NCBI RefSeq assembly: GCF_003385185.1
Contig: NZ_PQHZ01000054.1
Span: forward strand, 1 to 38,615
Origin: Amycolatopsis palatopharyngis
GTDB taxonomy: Bacteria > Actinomycetota > Actinomycetes > Mycobacteriales > Pseudonocardiaceae
Length of the DNA stretch: 38,615 nucleotides
Reading direction: 5' to 3'
This document shows, one piece after another, positions 15,627-22,487 of this stretch. Position 1 is the first letter of the stretch. Each line of letters starts with the position of its first letter. A program made the translations under genes and the position numbers. The notes beneath the pieces are model-generated. The model was not told the origin of the DNA. It did no database searches and saw only the letters and a list, made by a program, of their open reading frames with translations.

Positions 15627-16373
15627 GGGGATCTCCTCAATCGAGCCGGTAACCGTCGTGCCCGGCTTGTCGCTATAGGAAGAACGGACACGGATCGGCA
15701 CGCCGTAGCGGCGTGCGTACTCGACACAACGCAGCATCAGGACCTTCGCCCCGCTCGCCGCGAGTTCGAGCATCTCCTCGTACGGGACGGTGTCGAGCTT
15801 GCGCGCGTCCGGCACGATCCGCGGGTCCGCGGTGTACACCCCGTCGACGTCGGAGTAGATCTCGCACACGTCGGCGTTCAGCGCCGCGGCCAGCGCCACC
15901 GCGGTGGCGTCCGAACCACCGCGACCGAGAGTTGTGATGTCCTTTGTGTCCTGCGAGACACCCTGGAAACCCGCTACTAGCGCGATATATCCCTGCTCGA
16001 GAGCTTCGCTGACCCGGCTCGGCGAGACGTCGATGATGCGCGCGTTGCCGTGTACCGACGTGGTGACGACACCTGCCTGGGAACCGGTGAACGACCAGGC
16101 TTCCGCGCCCTGCGCCGAGATCGCCATCGCGACCAGCGCGTTGGAGATGCGCTCACCGGCGGTGAGCAGCATGTCCATCTCGCGCTCCGGCGGGACCGGG
16201 TTCACCTGCTCCGCGAGATCGAGCAGCTCGTCGGTGGTGTCACCCATCGCCGAGCAGACAACGACCACATCGTTACCGGCCTTCTTGGTGGCCACGATCC
16301 GCTCGGCCACCCGCTTGATCCGGTCAGCGCTCTCCAGCGACGAACCGCCGTACTTCTGGACTACGAGCGCCAC
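15108..16373 (-). CDS. lysC: Aspartokinase, alpha subunit
   Basis: A 421-residue aspartate kinase, the same length as the Corynebacterium glutamicum alpha subunit as I recall it. The kinase domain begins with VVQKYGGSSL and includes FQGVSQDTKDITTLGRGGSD. Two ACT domains (about 260-421) carry the lysine/threonine feedback sites (ITGVAHDRSEAKITVTG; SLVGAGMRSHPGVTA). The GTG at 16373 has GAGGAGG 9 bp upstream. A second in-frame start with its own SD inside the gene should give the separate beta subunit. The promoter is in the 157-bp gap to the divergent nitroreductase; a possible -10 TAGGCT is present on the minus strand, but the site is not certain. Confidence 0.97.
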   Translation of the reverse strand: MALVVQKYGGSSLESADRIKRVAERIVATKKAGNDVVVVCSAMGDTTDELLDLAEQVNPVPPEREMDMLLTAGERISNALVAMAISAQGAEAWSFTGSQAGVVTTSVHGNARIIDVSPSRVSEALEQGYIALVAGFQGVSQDTKDITTLGRGGSDATAVALAAALNADVCEIYSDVDGVYTADPRIVPDARKLDTVPYEEMLELAASGAKVLMLRCVEYARRYGVPIRVRSSYSDKPGTTVTGSIEEIPVEQALITGVAHDRSEAKITVTGVPDTAGAAARIFRVVADAEIDIDMVLQNISNTSSGRTDITFTLSRANGPKAVGELEKIKAELDFTAVLYDDHVGKVSLVGAGMRSHPGVTASFCEALAKTGVNIEIINTSEIRISVLIRDAQVDDAVRAIHEAFELGGDEEAVVYAGSGR

Positions 16374-16530
16374 TGGCCCGAACCTCCTCGCCGGGGCAGC
16401 GGCCATTCCACCTCGTGCGGACAACCGCAAACCCCGCATGTTTTGTCCGACTCTGACCCAGCAGCCTACCGGGGAGGGTGCGGCAGACCACCCTTCGCTG
16501 TGGCGCCGGCCACTTCCGAAGGATGGAATC

Positions 16531-17133
16531 ATGCGTTCCATGGACAAGTTCGCGGAAACGAGTACCGCAGTGCACGACCTCATCGCGAGGCGGTGGAGCC
16601 CCCGCGCCTTCGACCCGGACTCGGAGGTCAGCGACGCGCAGTTGCGCGCGATGCTGGAGGCCGCCCGCTGGGCCCCGTCCTGCGGCAACACCCAGCCGAC
16701 GCGGTATCTGGTCGGCAGGCGCTCGGACGAGACCTTCAAGCGGATATTCGCCACACTCACCCGGGGAAACCAGTCGTGGACGCATCGCGCCGGGGTGCTG
16801 CTGGTCGGCCTCACCCTCACCAGGAACGAGAAGGGTGAGATGCCTTACCCCGACTACGGTGTGGCCCTCGCCACCCAGAATCTCGTGCTGCAGGCGGTGG
16901 CCGAAGGACTCGTGGCACACCAGATGGCCGGGTTCGACGCCGACGCGGTGCGCCGTGAGTTCAGCCTGCCGGACGAGGTGCGCCCGGTCGTCGCCATCGC
17001 GGTCGGCGCGCAGGCCGACCCCGGACTGCTGGGCGACGAGCGCAGCATCGAGCGAGAGCGCGCCCCGCGCAGCAGGCTGCCGCTGTCGGAGTTCGCCTTC
17101 ACCGGAGAGTGGGGCTCAGCGGTGTTCGAGTAG
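16531..17133 (+). CDS. Nitroreductase-family FMN oxidoreductase
   Basis: A 200-residue nitroreductase-like protein. The N-terminal IARRWSPRAFDPD segment and ARWAPSCGNTQPTRYLV are the FMN-phosphate and isoalloxazine contacts of the family. ALATQNLVLQAVAEGLVAHQMAGFD is the conserved central helix region. Probably an NAD(P)H-dependent flavoenzyme; the substrate is unknown. The ATG at 16531 has AAGGA about 8 bp upstream; an in-frame ATG three codons later is possible. It is divergent from lysC (157 bp) and its stop is 3 bp from the convergent membrane-protein stop. Confidence 0.88.
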   Translation: MRSMDKFAETSTAVHDLIARRWSPRAFDPDSEVSDAQLRAMLEAARWAPSCGNTQPTRYLVGRRSDETFKRIFATLTRGNQSWTHRAGVLLVGLTLTRNEKGEMPYPDYGVALATQNLVLQAVAEGLVAHQMAGFDADAVRREFSLPDEVRPVVAIAVGAQADPGLLGDERSIERERAPRSRLPLSEFAFTGEWGSAVFE

Positions 17134-17136
17134 GAC

Positions 17137-17631
17137 CTACAGCGAGGAGCCACCCACGCGGCGGATGATCTTGGCGAGTACGGCGGAGACGATCAGCCAG
17201 AAGATCGCGGCGATGCCGTAGTTGATCAGTACGCGCAGCTTCTCGTCATCGGGAGTGAAGAGGTCGTTGAACCCGAGGGACAGCGAATCCGACCAGCTGG
17301 TGACGAACGAGACGATGCCGTTGTCCGGGTTGGCGTCACCGATCACGAAGATGACGTGGAGCACCAGGATCGCGGCGAAAACCAGGCCGATCCAGCGCAC
17401 TACGGATGCGAGTAGCCCGACCGTCCGATCCTTGGCGCGACGCCAGCGCATTCGCTCTGCCGCCGCTCTCCGCTCGGACTCCTCGTCGGCGGCCCTGCGC
17501 TCCGCGAATGTCGGCGCGGACTGCGCAGACTGCGAGGACGGCGAGGACGCTGCCGCAGGCATCGCCTGCGTCGGGGCCTCGTCGTCACTGCGGGCCTTGT
17601 CGTTGTCGGTCCTCTCGGCATGCTCAGCCAT
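17137..17631 (-). CDS. Two-TM membrane protein of unknown function
   Basis: A 164-residue protein. Residues 1-70 are hydrophilic, Ala/Ser/Asp/Glu/Arg-rich and probably cytosolic, including a charged ERRAADEESERRAAAERMRW helix. A first TM segment (GLVFAAILVLHVIFVIG) is followed by a ~45-residue loop with NPDNGIVSFVTSWSDSLSLG and LFTPDDEKLRVLINYG, then a second TM (AAIFWLIVSAVLAKIIRRV). The loop looks conserved and suggests a specific actinobacterial family, but I cannot name it. The ATG at 17631 lacks an SD; a GTG eight codons upstream is an alternative. It is divergent from the leuA leader. Confidence 0.75.
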   Translation of the reverse strand: MAEHAERTDNDKARSDDEAPTQAMPAAASSPSSQSAQSAPTFAERRAADEESERRAAAERMRWRRAKDRTVGLLASVVRWIGLVFAAILVLHVIFVIGDANPDNGIVSFVTSWSDSLSLGFNDLFTPDDEKLRVLINYGIAAIFWLIVSAVLAKIIRRVGGSSL

Positions 17632-17745
17632 GGTGGAAGTCTCGCATGTGCTCACCCGAAACGCTACCTGTCAGTAACCCGGCGGGCGGCGTCTCACATA
17701 ACGGTTTGATCGCATCCTGGCTTTCCTTTTCCGAGCGGCCGTGGT

Positions 17746-17751
17746 TAGAGT
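17746..17751 (+). promoter_or_regulatory. -10 element of the leuA leader transcript
   Basis: TAGAGT ends 6 bp before the GTG of the leader peptide, the spacing expected when transcription starts at the G of GTG. The -35 region (around 17721-17728, TTTCCTTT) is weak. Confidence 0.5.
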
Positions 17752-17757
17752 GAAGTT

Positions 17758-17799
17758 GTGGCACGTGCTCTCCTGCTTCGCTGCCGCGACGGGGCCTGA
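17758..17799 (+). CDS. leuA leader peptide (leucine sensor)
   Basis: A 13-codon frame starting with GTG and reading MARALLLRCRDGA. It contains three consecutive leucine codons (CTC CTG CTT at 17770-17778), two of them uncommon in this GC-rich genome. No SD is present and the -10 is 6 bp upstream, so the mRNA is probably leaderless. The last codons run into the 5' arm of a hairpin. This is the standard layout of ribosome-mediated attenuation: with charged tRNA-Leu the ribosome completes the peptide and releases, and with leucine shortage it stalls on the Leu run. leuA leaders of this type have been proposed for actinobacteria. Confidence 0.75.
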   Translation: MARALLLRCRDGA

Positions 17800-17821
17800 T
17801 CGGACCGGCTCCCCGTCGCGG
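17784..17821 (+). terminator. leuA attenuator hairpin
   Basis: Perfect 11-bp inverted repeat CCGCGACGGGG (17784-17794) / CCCCGTCGCGG (17811-17821) with a 16-nt loop. The 5' arm overlaps the end of the leader peptide and begins 6 nt after the Leu codons, so a stalled ribosome would cover it. There is no T-run, so it may work through Rho or by pausing. Confidence 0.65.
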
Positions 17822-17895
17822 GGCTCTGTGGTGTTCACCAACGCCGTGCCGCCGGTCGCCAGCCGACCCGATCACCGAGCAGGAGCTTCATCAGC

Positions 17896-19695
17896 ATGAG
17901 CACGCCCCAGCCAGCCCAGCCGCGCAGCGCGTCCGCCAGCCGTATCCGGACGCCGTCCCGGCCTGCCCCCGCCGACCAGCCCGCGTGGAACACCCAGCGC
18001 GGCTCGTCGATGCCGGTACACCGCTACCGCCCCTGGTTCGACCTGGTCGAGGACATCGACCTGCCCGACCGCACCTGGCCAGCCAAGCGCATCGAGCGCG
18101 CGCCCCTGTGGTGTGCCGTCGACCTGCGCGACGGCAACCAGGCGCTCATTGATCCGATGTCGCCCGCGCGCAAGCGCAAGTTCTTCGACCTGCTGGTGAA
18201 GATGGGCTACAAGGAGATCGAGGTCGGCTTCCCCGCCGCGAGCCAGACGGACTTCGACTTCGTGCGGGAGATCATCGAGGAGGACGCGATCCCCGATGAC
18301 GTGCGGATCCAGGTGCTCACCCAGTGCCGCCCCGAGCTGATCGAGCGTACGTTCCAGTCCCTGGAGGGCGCGGCCCGCGCGATCGTGCACATCTACAACT
18401 CGACGTCGATCCTGCAGCGCAGGGTCGTGTTCCGCGAGGAGCGCGAGGGCATCAAGAAGATCGCACTGCAGGGTGCGGAACTGGCCGCCGAGTACGCGGC
18501 GAAATACTCCGACACCGACTTCCGGTTCCAGTACTCCCCGGAGTCCTACACCGGCACCGAGCTGTCCTACGCCGCCGAGGTCTGCAACGCCGTCACCGAC
18601 ATCTGGCAGCCGACTCCCGCACGGCCGGTGATCCTGAACCTGCCCGCCACCGTCGAGATGGCGACCCCGAACGTCTACGCCGACTCGATCGAGTGGATGA
18701 ACCGCAACCTGGAGCGGCGCGACGGCGTGATCCTCTCGCTGCACCCGCACAACGACCGGGGCACCGGCATCGCGGCCGCGGAGCTGGGTTACCAGGCAGG
18801 CGCGGACCGGATCGAGGGCTGCCTGTTCGGCAACGGCGAGCGCACCGGCAACGTCGACCTGGTCGCGCTGGGCATGAACCTGTTCAGCCAGGGCATCGAC
18901 CCGCAGATCGATTTCTCCGATATGGACGAGATCAAGCGGACCGTCGAGTACTGCAACCAGCTGCCGGTTCCCGAGCGCAGCCCGTGGGGCGGCGACCTGG
19001 TGTTCACCGCTTTCTCCGGCAGCCACCAGGACGCGATCAACAAGGGCTTCGACGCGCTGCGGCGCGAGGCCGAGCGCGCGGGCGTGCCGATGGACGAGCA
19101 CCCATGGGAGGTCCCCTACCTGCCGATCGACCCGAAGGACGTCGGCCGTACCTACGAGGCCGTCATCCGGGTGAACTCCCAGTCCGGCAAGGGTGGCATC
19201 GCCTACATCATGAAGAGCGAGCACCAGCTGGACCTGCCGCGCAGGTTGCAGATCGAGTTCTCCCAGCTGATCCAGCGGCATACCGACACCGCGGGCGGCG
19301 AGGTCGACCCCACGACGATGTGGAACGCGTTCTCCGCCGAGTACCTGGAGCCGAGGACGCCGCTGGAGCTGGTGCGCCAGCACGTGACCGACAACGGCGG
19401 CGGCGAGTACGAGATCGCGGCCACCGTGCGGGTGGAAGGCGACGAGAACGAGATCACCGGCCGGGGCAACGGCCCCATCGCGGCGTTCTTCGACGCGCTG
19501 TCCACAGTGGGCTACGACCTGCGGCTGCTGGACTACAGCGAGCACACCCTCACCCCAGGCGACGACGCGAAGGCGGCCTCGTACATCGAGTGCGCCATCG
19601 GCGACACCGTCTACTGGGGAATCGGCATCGACCCGTCGATCGTCACGGCGTCCCTGCGCGCCGTAGTCTCCGCGGTCAACCGCTCCCACCGCTAA
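17896..19695 (+). CDS. leuA: 2-isopropylmalate synthase
   Basis: A 599-residue enzyme condensing acetyl-CoA with 2-ketoisovalerate, the first committed step of leucine synthesis. This is the long actinobacterial form with an N-terminal extension (residues 1-45) before RYRPWFDLVEDIDLPDRTWP. The catalytic barrel has DLRDGNQALIDPM (metal Asp) and LHPHNDRGTG (metal His pair). GCLFGNGERTGNVDLV, a linker and the C-terminal leucine-binding regulatory domain (about 430-599) follow. The ATG at 17896 has CAGGAG upstream. Control is by the leaderless Leu leader peptide and attenuator plus product feedback. No repeat array lies inside the gene, unlike M. tuberculosis leuA. Confidence 0.97.
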   Translation: MSTPQPAQPRSASASRIRTPSRPAPADQPAWNTQRGSSMPVHRYRPWFDLVEDIDLPDRTWPAKRIERAPLWCAVDLRDGNQALIDPMSPARKRKFFDLLVKMGYKEIEVGFPAASQTDFDFVREIIEEDAIPDDVRIQVLTQCRPELIERTFQSLEGAARAIVHIYNSTSILQRRVVFREEREGIKKIALQGAELAAEYAAKYSDTDFRFQYSPESYTGTELSYAAEVCNAVTDIWQPTPARPVILNLPATVEMATPNVYADSIEWMNRNLERRDGVILSLHPHNDRGTGIAAAELGYQAGADRIEGCLFGNGERTGNVDLVALGMNLFSQGIDPQIDFSDMDEIKRTVEYCNQLPVPERSPWGGDLVFTAFSGSHQDAINKGFDALRREAERAGVPMDEHPWEVPYLPIDPKDVGRTYEAVIRVNSQSGKGGIAYIMKSEHQLDLPRRLQIEFSQLIQRHTDTAGGEVDPTTMWNAFSAEYLEPRTPLELVRQHVTDNGGGEYEIAATVRVEGDENEITGRGNGPIAAFFDALSTVGYDLRLLDYSEHTLTPGDDAKAASYIECAIGDTVYWGIGIDPSIVTASLRAVVSAVNRSHR

Positions 19696-19700
19696 CCCAC

Positions 19701-19923
19701 CCGAGCTGCCAGCCCCAGGCCCGAGTTGGCAGATCCCGGGCCCGAGTTGGCACATCCCGGGCCCGAGTTGGCACATCCGGGGGCCGAGTTGGCACATCCG
19801 GGGGCCGAGTTGGCACATCCCGGGGGGCCGACAGGTTCCCTGACGTAGTCGGCTTGCCCCGGAACTGCCAACTCGGCCACCGAAACTGCAAAGTCGGCCA
19901 CGGAATCTGCAAAGTCAGGTGTG
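19701..19923. repeat. 21-bp repeat array with inverted half
   Basis: Five near-identical direct units of GAGTTGGCACATCCCGGGCC type start at 19723, 19744, 19765, 19786 and 19807 (exact 21-bp steps), preceded by one degenerate unit near 19703. After a short centre the same motif continues in inverse orientation, again in 21-bp steps (19861, 19882, 19903; CTGCCAACTCGGCC, CTGCAAAGTCGGCC, CTGCAAAGTCAGG). The last unit overlaps the tetR stop codon. It fills the whole gap between convergent leuA and tetR. Confidence 0.85.
19803..19878. terminator. Long imperfect hairpin at the centre of the 21-bp array
   Basis: The last direct unit (19803-19832, GGCCGAGTTGGCA onward to GCCGAC) pairs with 19848-19878 (GTCGGC onward to TGCCAACTCGGCC). 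Thirteen base pairs match at the base, GCCGAC/GTCGGC at the tip and GGGG/CCCC between. It probably serves as the bidirectional terminator for leuA and tetR. Confidence 0.6.
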
Positions 19924-20508
19924 GGCGGCTAGGGCGGTGGCCAGGATCTGGTCGGCGAAGCTGTGGGTCAGGGGCTGGGTGCGGAGCATCCAGCGGTAGA
20001 AGATGGGGCCGTAGAGGGCGTCGGGGAGCGCGTCGATATCGGCGGCCGGACTGAGCTGGCCAGCGCGGACGGCGTTGCGCAGGCGGTCCTTGGTCAGCTC
20101 CAGTTGCGGACGCAAGATGTGCTCGACCACCTTCTCCGCCAGTTCGTCGTCGTGCATCGACTCCACCATGATCGTGCGCTGCGCCGCGGAACGCCGCTCG
20201 TCGCGGAGTTCGTCCACGATCGCGTGCAGCACCAGGCGTAGGTCCGCGGCCAGATCCCCGGTGTCGGGCAACCCGCCCGAATCGGCGGCCTGCTCTCCCG
20301 CATGTAGTGCCGCGTCGAACACGACCGCGCTCTTCGACGGCCACCAGCGGTAGATGGTCTGCTTGCCCACCCCCGCCTTCGCGGCGATCCCCTCGATCGT
20401 CATCGCGAGAAAGCCCTCGTCGAGCAGGAGGTCGTAGGCAGCCTCCAGGATCGCCACCCTGGCCCGCTCACTGCGCCGGGCCGCTGATGGGGCTCGTCGT
20501 TCCGTCAT
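19915..20508 (-). CDS. TetR-family repressor
   Basis: A 197-residue TetR-type regulator. The N-terminal HTH (about 15-65) includes AILEAAYDLLLDEGFLAMTIEGIAAKAGVGKQTIYRWW with the GVGKQTIYRWW recognition helix. The C-terminal ligand domain contains TIMVESMHDDELAEKVVEH and DALPDALYGPIFYRWML, a common TetR_C form. The ATG at 20508 has AGAGGAAGAG upstream. It is divergent from an SDR gene, and the 97-bp gap holds two copies of the same palindrome over the SDR promoter, so it probably represses the SDR and perhaps itself. The ligand is unknown. Confidence 0.93.
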   Translation of the reverse strand: MTERRAPSAARRSERARVAILEAAYDLLLDEGFLAMTIEGIAAKAGVGKQTIYRWWPSKSAVVFDAALHAGEQAADSGGLPDTGDLAADLRLVLHAIVDELRDERRSAAQRTIMVESMHDDELAEKVVEHILRPQLELTKDRLRNAVRAGQLSPAADIDALPDALYGPIFYRWMLRTQPLTHSFADQILATALAAHT

Positions 20509-20526
20509 CTGACTCTTCCTCTCGCG

Positions 20527-20539
20527 AGACGCGGCGTCT
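20527..20539. promoter_or_regulatory. TetR operator O2 (AGACG-CGG-CGTCT)
   Basis: A 5-bp inverted repeat with 3-bp centre, the same half-sites as O1 at 20559-20575. Its right end touches the TTGACA -35 (20539-20544) of the SDR promoter. Centre-to-centre distance to O1 is 34 bp, close to three helical turns. Confidence 0.65.
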
Positions 20540-20575
20540 TGACAGCACTTCGTTCATCCGAGACGATACGTCTCG
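20539..20575 (+). promoter_or_regulatory. SDR promoter with TetR operator O1
   Basis: A perfect -35 TTGACA (20539-20544), then 17-18 bp to GACGAT/ACGATA as the -10. The palindrome CGAGACG-ATA-CGTCTCG (20559-20575) covers the -10, an arrangement that blocks RNA polymerase when TetR binds. Confidence 0.72.
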
Positions 20576-20605
20576 TACGAACCCACGATCGAAAGGCCTC
20601 CCTTC

Positions 20606-21496
20606 GTGCCGATCTCCGAAAACCGGCTCTGGTTCGTCACCGGCGCGAGCCGCGGTCTTGGCAGAGCCTTCGCCGAAGCGGCACTGCGCAGCGGAGATCA
20701 GGTCGTGGCCACGGTGCGCCGGGCCGACGCCCTCACCGATCTCGCGTACGAGTGGGGTGACCGGCTGATCCGTCGCGAACTCGACGTCACCGACCGGGCA
20801 GCCGTAACCGAGCTCGTCGACGACGTCGCCGACACCGTCGGCACACCGGACATCGTCGTCAACAACGCGGGTTACGGCCTCGTCGGCGCGACCGAGGAAA
20901 TCTCCGAGGCCGAGGCTCGCGCACAGTTCGACACCAACTTCTTCGGCGCGCTCTGGGTGACCCAGGCGGTGCTCCCGCACCTGCGCACCGCAGGCCAGGG
21001 CCGGATCGTGCAGGTCTCCAGCGTGGGGGCGGTCGGCGCGATGGAGTTCTTCGGCCTGTACAACGCGACCAAATGGGCGCTCGAAGGCTTCAGCGTGGCC
21101 CTCGCCCAGGAAGTCGCTCCACACGGGATCGGCGTACACCTCCTCGAACTCGGCGGCTTCGCAACCGACTGGTTCGGCAGGAGCATGCGTTTCGCCGAGG
21201 AGAACGGGGCATACGACGAACTGCGCGAAGGCATCTTCGCCGCACCGCGCTATCCGGACCTGAGTGACGCGAACCCGGCCGAGCAGGGCGAGGACGCGAC
21301 CGACGCGCCGCCATCCATCGCGGCCGAGAGCCTGCTCGAACTGCTGGAACTGACGGACCCGCCGCTTCGCTGGGTCGCCGGACCCGGCGCGAAGGACATG
21401 GTGCGGATGGCCCTGGAGGCCCGGCGGGACGACTACGAGAAGGATCCGGGATTCACCTGGCCCTCCGGAAGCACAAGTACGGAGACCACGGCATGA
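20606..21496 (+). CDS. Classical short-chain dehydrogenase/reductase
   Basis: A 296-residue SDR. The cofactor motif TGASRGLG is at 12-19, NNAG is present in DIVVNNAGYGLVG, the catalytic Ser is in VQVSSVGAVG, and Tyr152-x3-Lys156 is in YNATKWALEG. ELDVTD after the second strand and TVRRADAL near the ribose suggest NADP(H) use. The longer C-terminal part is typical of the 'SDR with retinol dehydrogenase-like' group. The GTG at 20606 has GAAAGG about 9 bp upstream. Expression is probably controlled by the divergent TetR. The WYL regulator starts 7 bp after its stop, so the two are likely co-transcribed. The substrate is unknown. Confidence 0.92.
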   Translation: MPISENRLWFVTGASRGLGRAFAEAALRSGDQVVATVRRADALTDLAYEWGDRLIRRELDVTDRAAVTELVDDVADTVGTPDIVVNNAGYGLVGATEEISEAEARAQFDTNFFGALWVTQAVLPHLRTAGQGRIVQVSSVGAVGAMEFFGLYNATKWALEGFSVALAQEVAPHGIGVHLLELGGFATDWFGRSMRFAEENGAYDELREGIFAAPRYPDLSDANPAEQGEDATDAPPSIAAESLLELLELTDPPLRWVAGPGAKDMVRMALEARRDDYEKDPGFTWPSGSTSTETTA

Positions 21497-21503
21497 TCGG
21501 AGG

Positions 21504-22484
21504 ATGCGCGCGGAACGTCTGGTAGCTCTGCTGTTCACCCTGCAGCGCAAGCGCAGCGCCACTGCCGCCGAACTGGCCGAGGAACTCGGCGTTTCGGAAC
21601 GCACGATGCACCGCGACATCGCCGCGCTCCAGGGCGCCGGAGTTCCACTGTGGACCGAGCCGGGACGACACGGTGGCGTACGTCTCGTGGAAGGCTGGCG
21701 CAGCAGGCTGGACGGACTGACGTCCCGGGAAGCGGTGGCGATCTTCGCGATGGGCGTTCCCCGCGCGCTCACCGAACTCGGCCTCGGTACGGCTGTCGCG
21801 GCTGCGCACGCCAAGGTGTCGGCGACCCTGCCCGCACCGCTACGCGAGCAGGCACAGGAGGTGGCGCAACGCTTTCACCTCGACGCACCCGGCTGGTTTC
21901 GCAAGCAGGACACCGATGGGGACACCGGTGCTCTCGCGACGGTTGCAGGGGCGGTGTGGTCTCAGCGGCGTCTGCGCATCACCTATCGCAGAGGCGAGCA
22001 ATCCGTCGAACGCGAGGTCGATCCGTTAGGCCTCGTACTGAAAGCGGGCGTTTGGTATCTGGTCGCACTGGTTGCGGACGCGGACACGATTCGCACGTAC
22101 CGGGTCGCGCGGATCAGCGCCGCCGGCGAAACCGCCGAGCACTTCGACCGGCCAACCGACTTCGACCTAGCCAGTTGGTGGCAGCAGTCCTCAACGCAGT
22201 TCGAGCGGACACTGTTCCACGACCGTGTGCGATTGCGGCTGAGCCCGGCAGGCATGCGCATGCTGACCGGTTTCATCGATGCCGAGGTCGCGTTGGCAGC
22301 ACTGGAGAGTTCCGCCGCACCGGATACGGACGGCTGGACCGAAGTGGACCTCCGAATGGAGCGGCAGGACATCGCGCTGTCCCAGTTGCTCGGGTTCGGC
22401 GGCGAGGTGGAGATCCTCGAACCCGCGCGGTTGCGGGCCGCCTTCGCCGAAACGGCAAGGGCGATGGCAGCCCGCAACAGTTAG
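21504..22484 (+). CDS. YafY/PafC-type HTH-WYL transcriptional regulator
   Basis: A 326-residue regulator. The N-terminal HTH (MRAERLVALLFTLQRK..TAAELAEELGVSERTMHRDI) is of the HTH_11 type. The central WYL domain (about 140-230; LRITYRRGEQSVEREVDPLGLVLKAGVWYLVAL) and a WCX-like C-terminus follow. WYL domains bind nucleic acids or nucleotides and often respond to DNA damage or metabolites. The ATG at 21504 matches the usual family N-terminus even though GGAGG abuts it. It lies 7 bp downstream of the SDR gene and 3 bp from the convergent SDR stop. Confidence 0.92.
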   Translation: MRAERLVALLFTLQRKRSATAAELAEELGVSERTMHRDIAALQGAGVPLWTEPGRHGGVRLVEGWRSRLDGLTSREAVAIFAMGVPRALTELGLGTAVAAAHAKVSATLPAPLREQAQEVAQRFHLDAPGWFRKQDTDGDTGALATVAGAVWSQRRLRITYRRGEQSVEREVDPLGLVLKAGVWYLVALVADADTIRTYRVARISAAGETAEHFDRPTDFDLASWWQQSSTQFERTLFHDRVRLRLSPAGMRMLTGFIDAEVALAALESSAAPDTDGWTEVDLRMERQDIALSQLLGFGGEVEILEPARLRAAFAETARAMAARNS

Positions 22485-22487
22485 ACC

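Noticed and set aside
17872..19818. 648-codon minus-strand frame opposite leuA, starting in the 21-bp array with repeated MCQLGP
   Set aside because: It is antisense to a clear leuA; its repeated N-terminus comes from the DNA repeat, and it matches no protein family.
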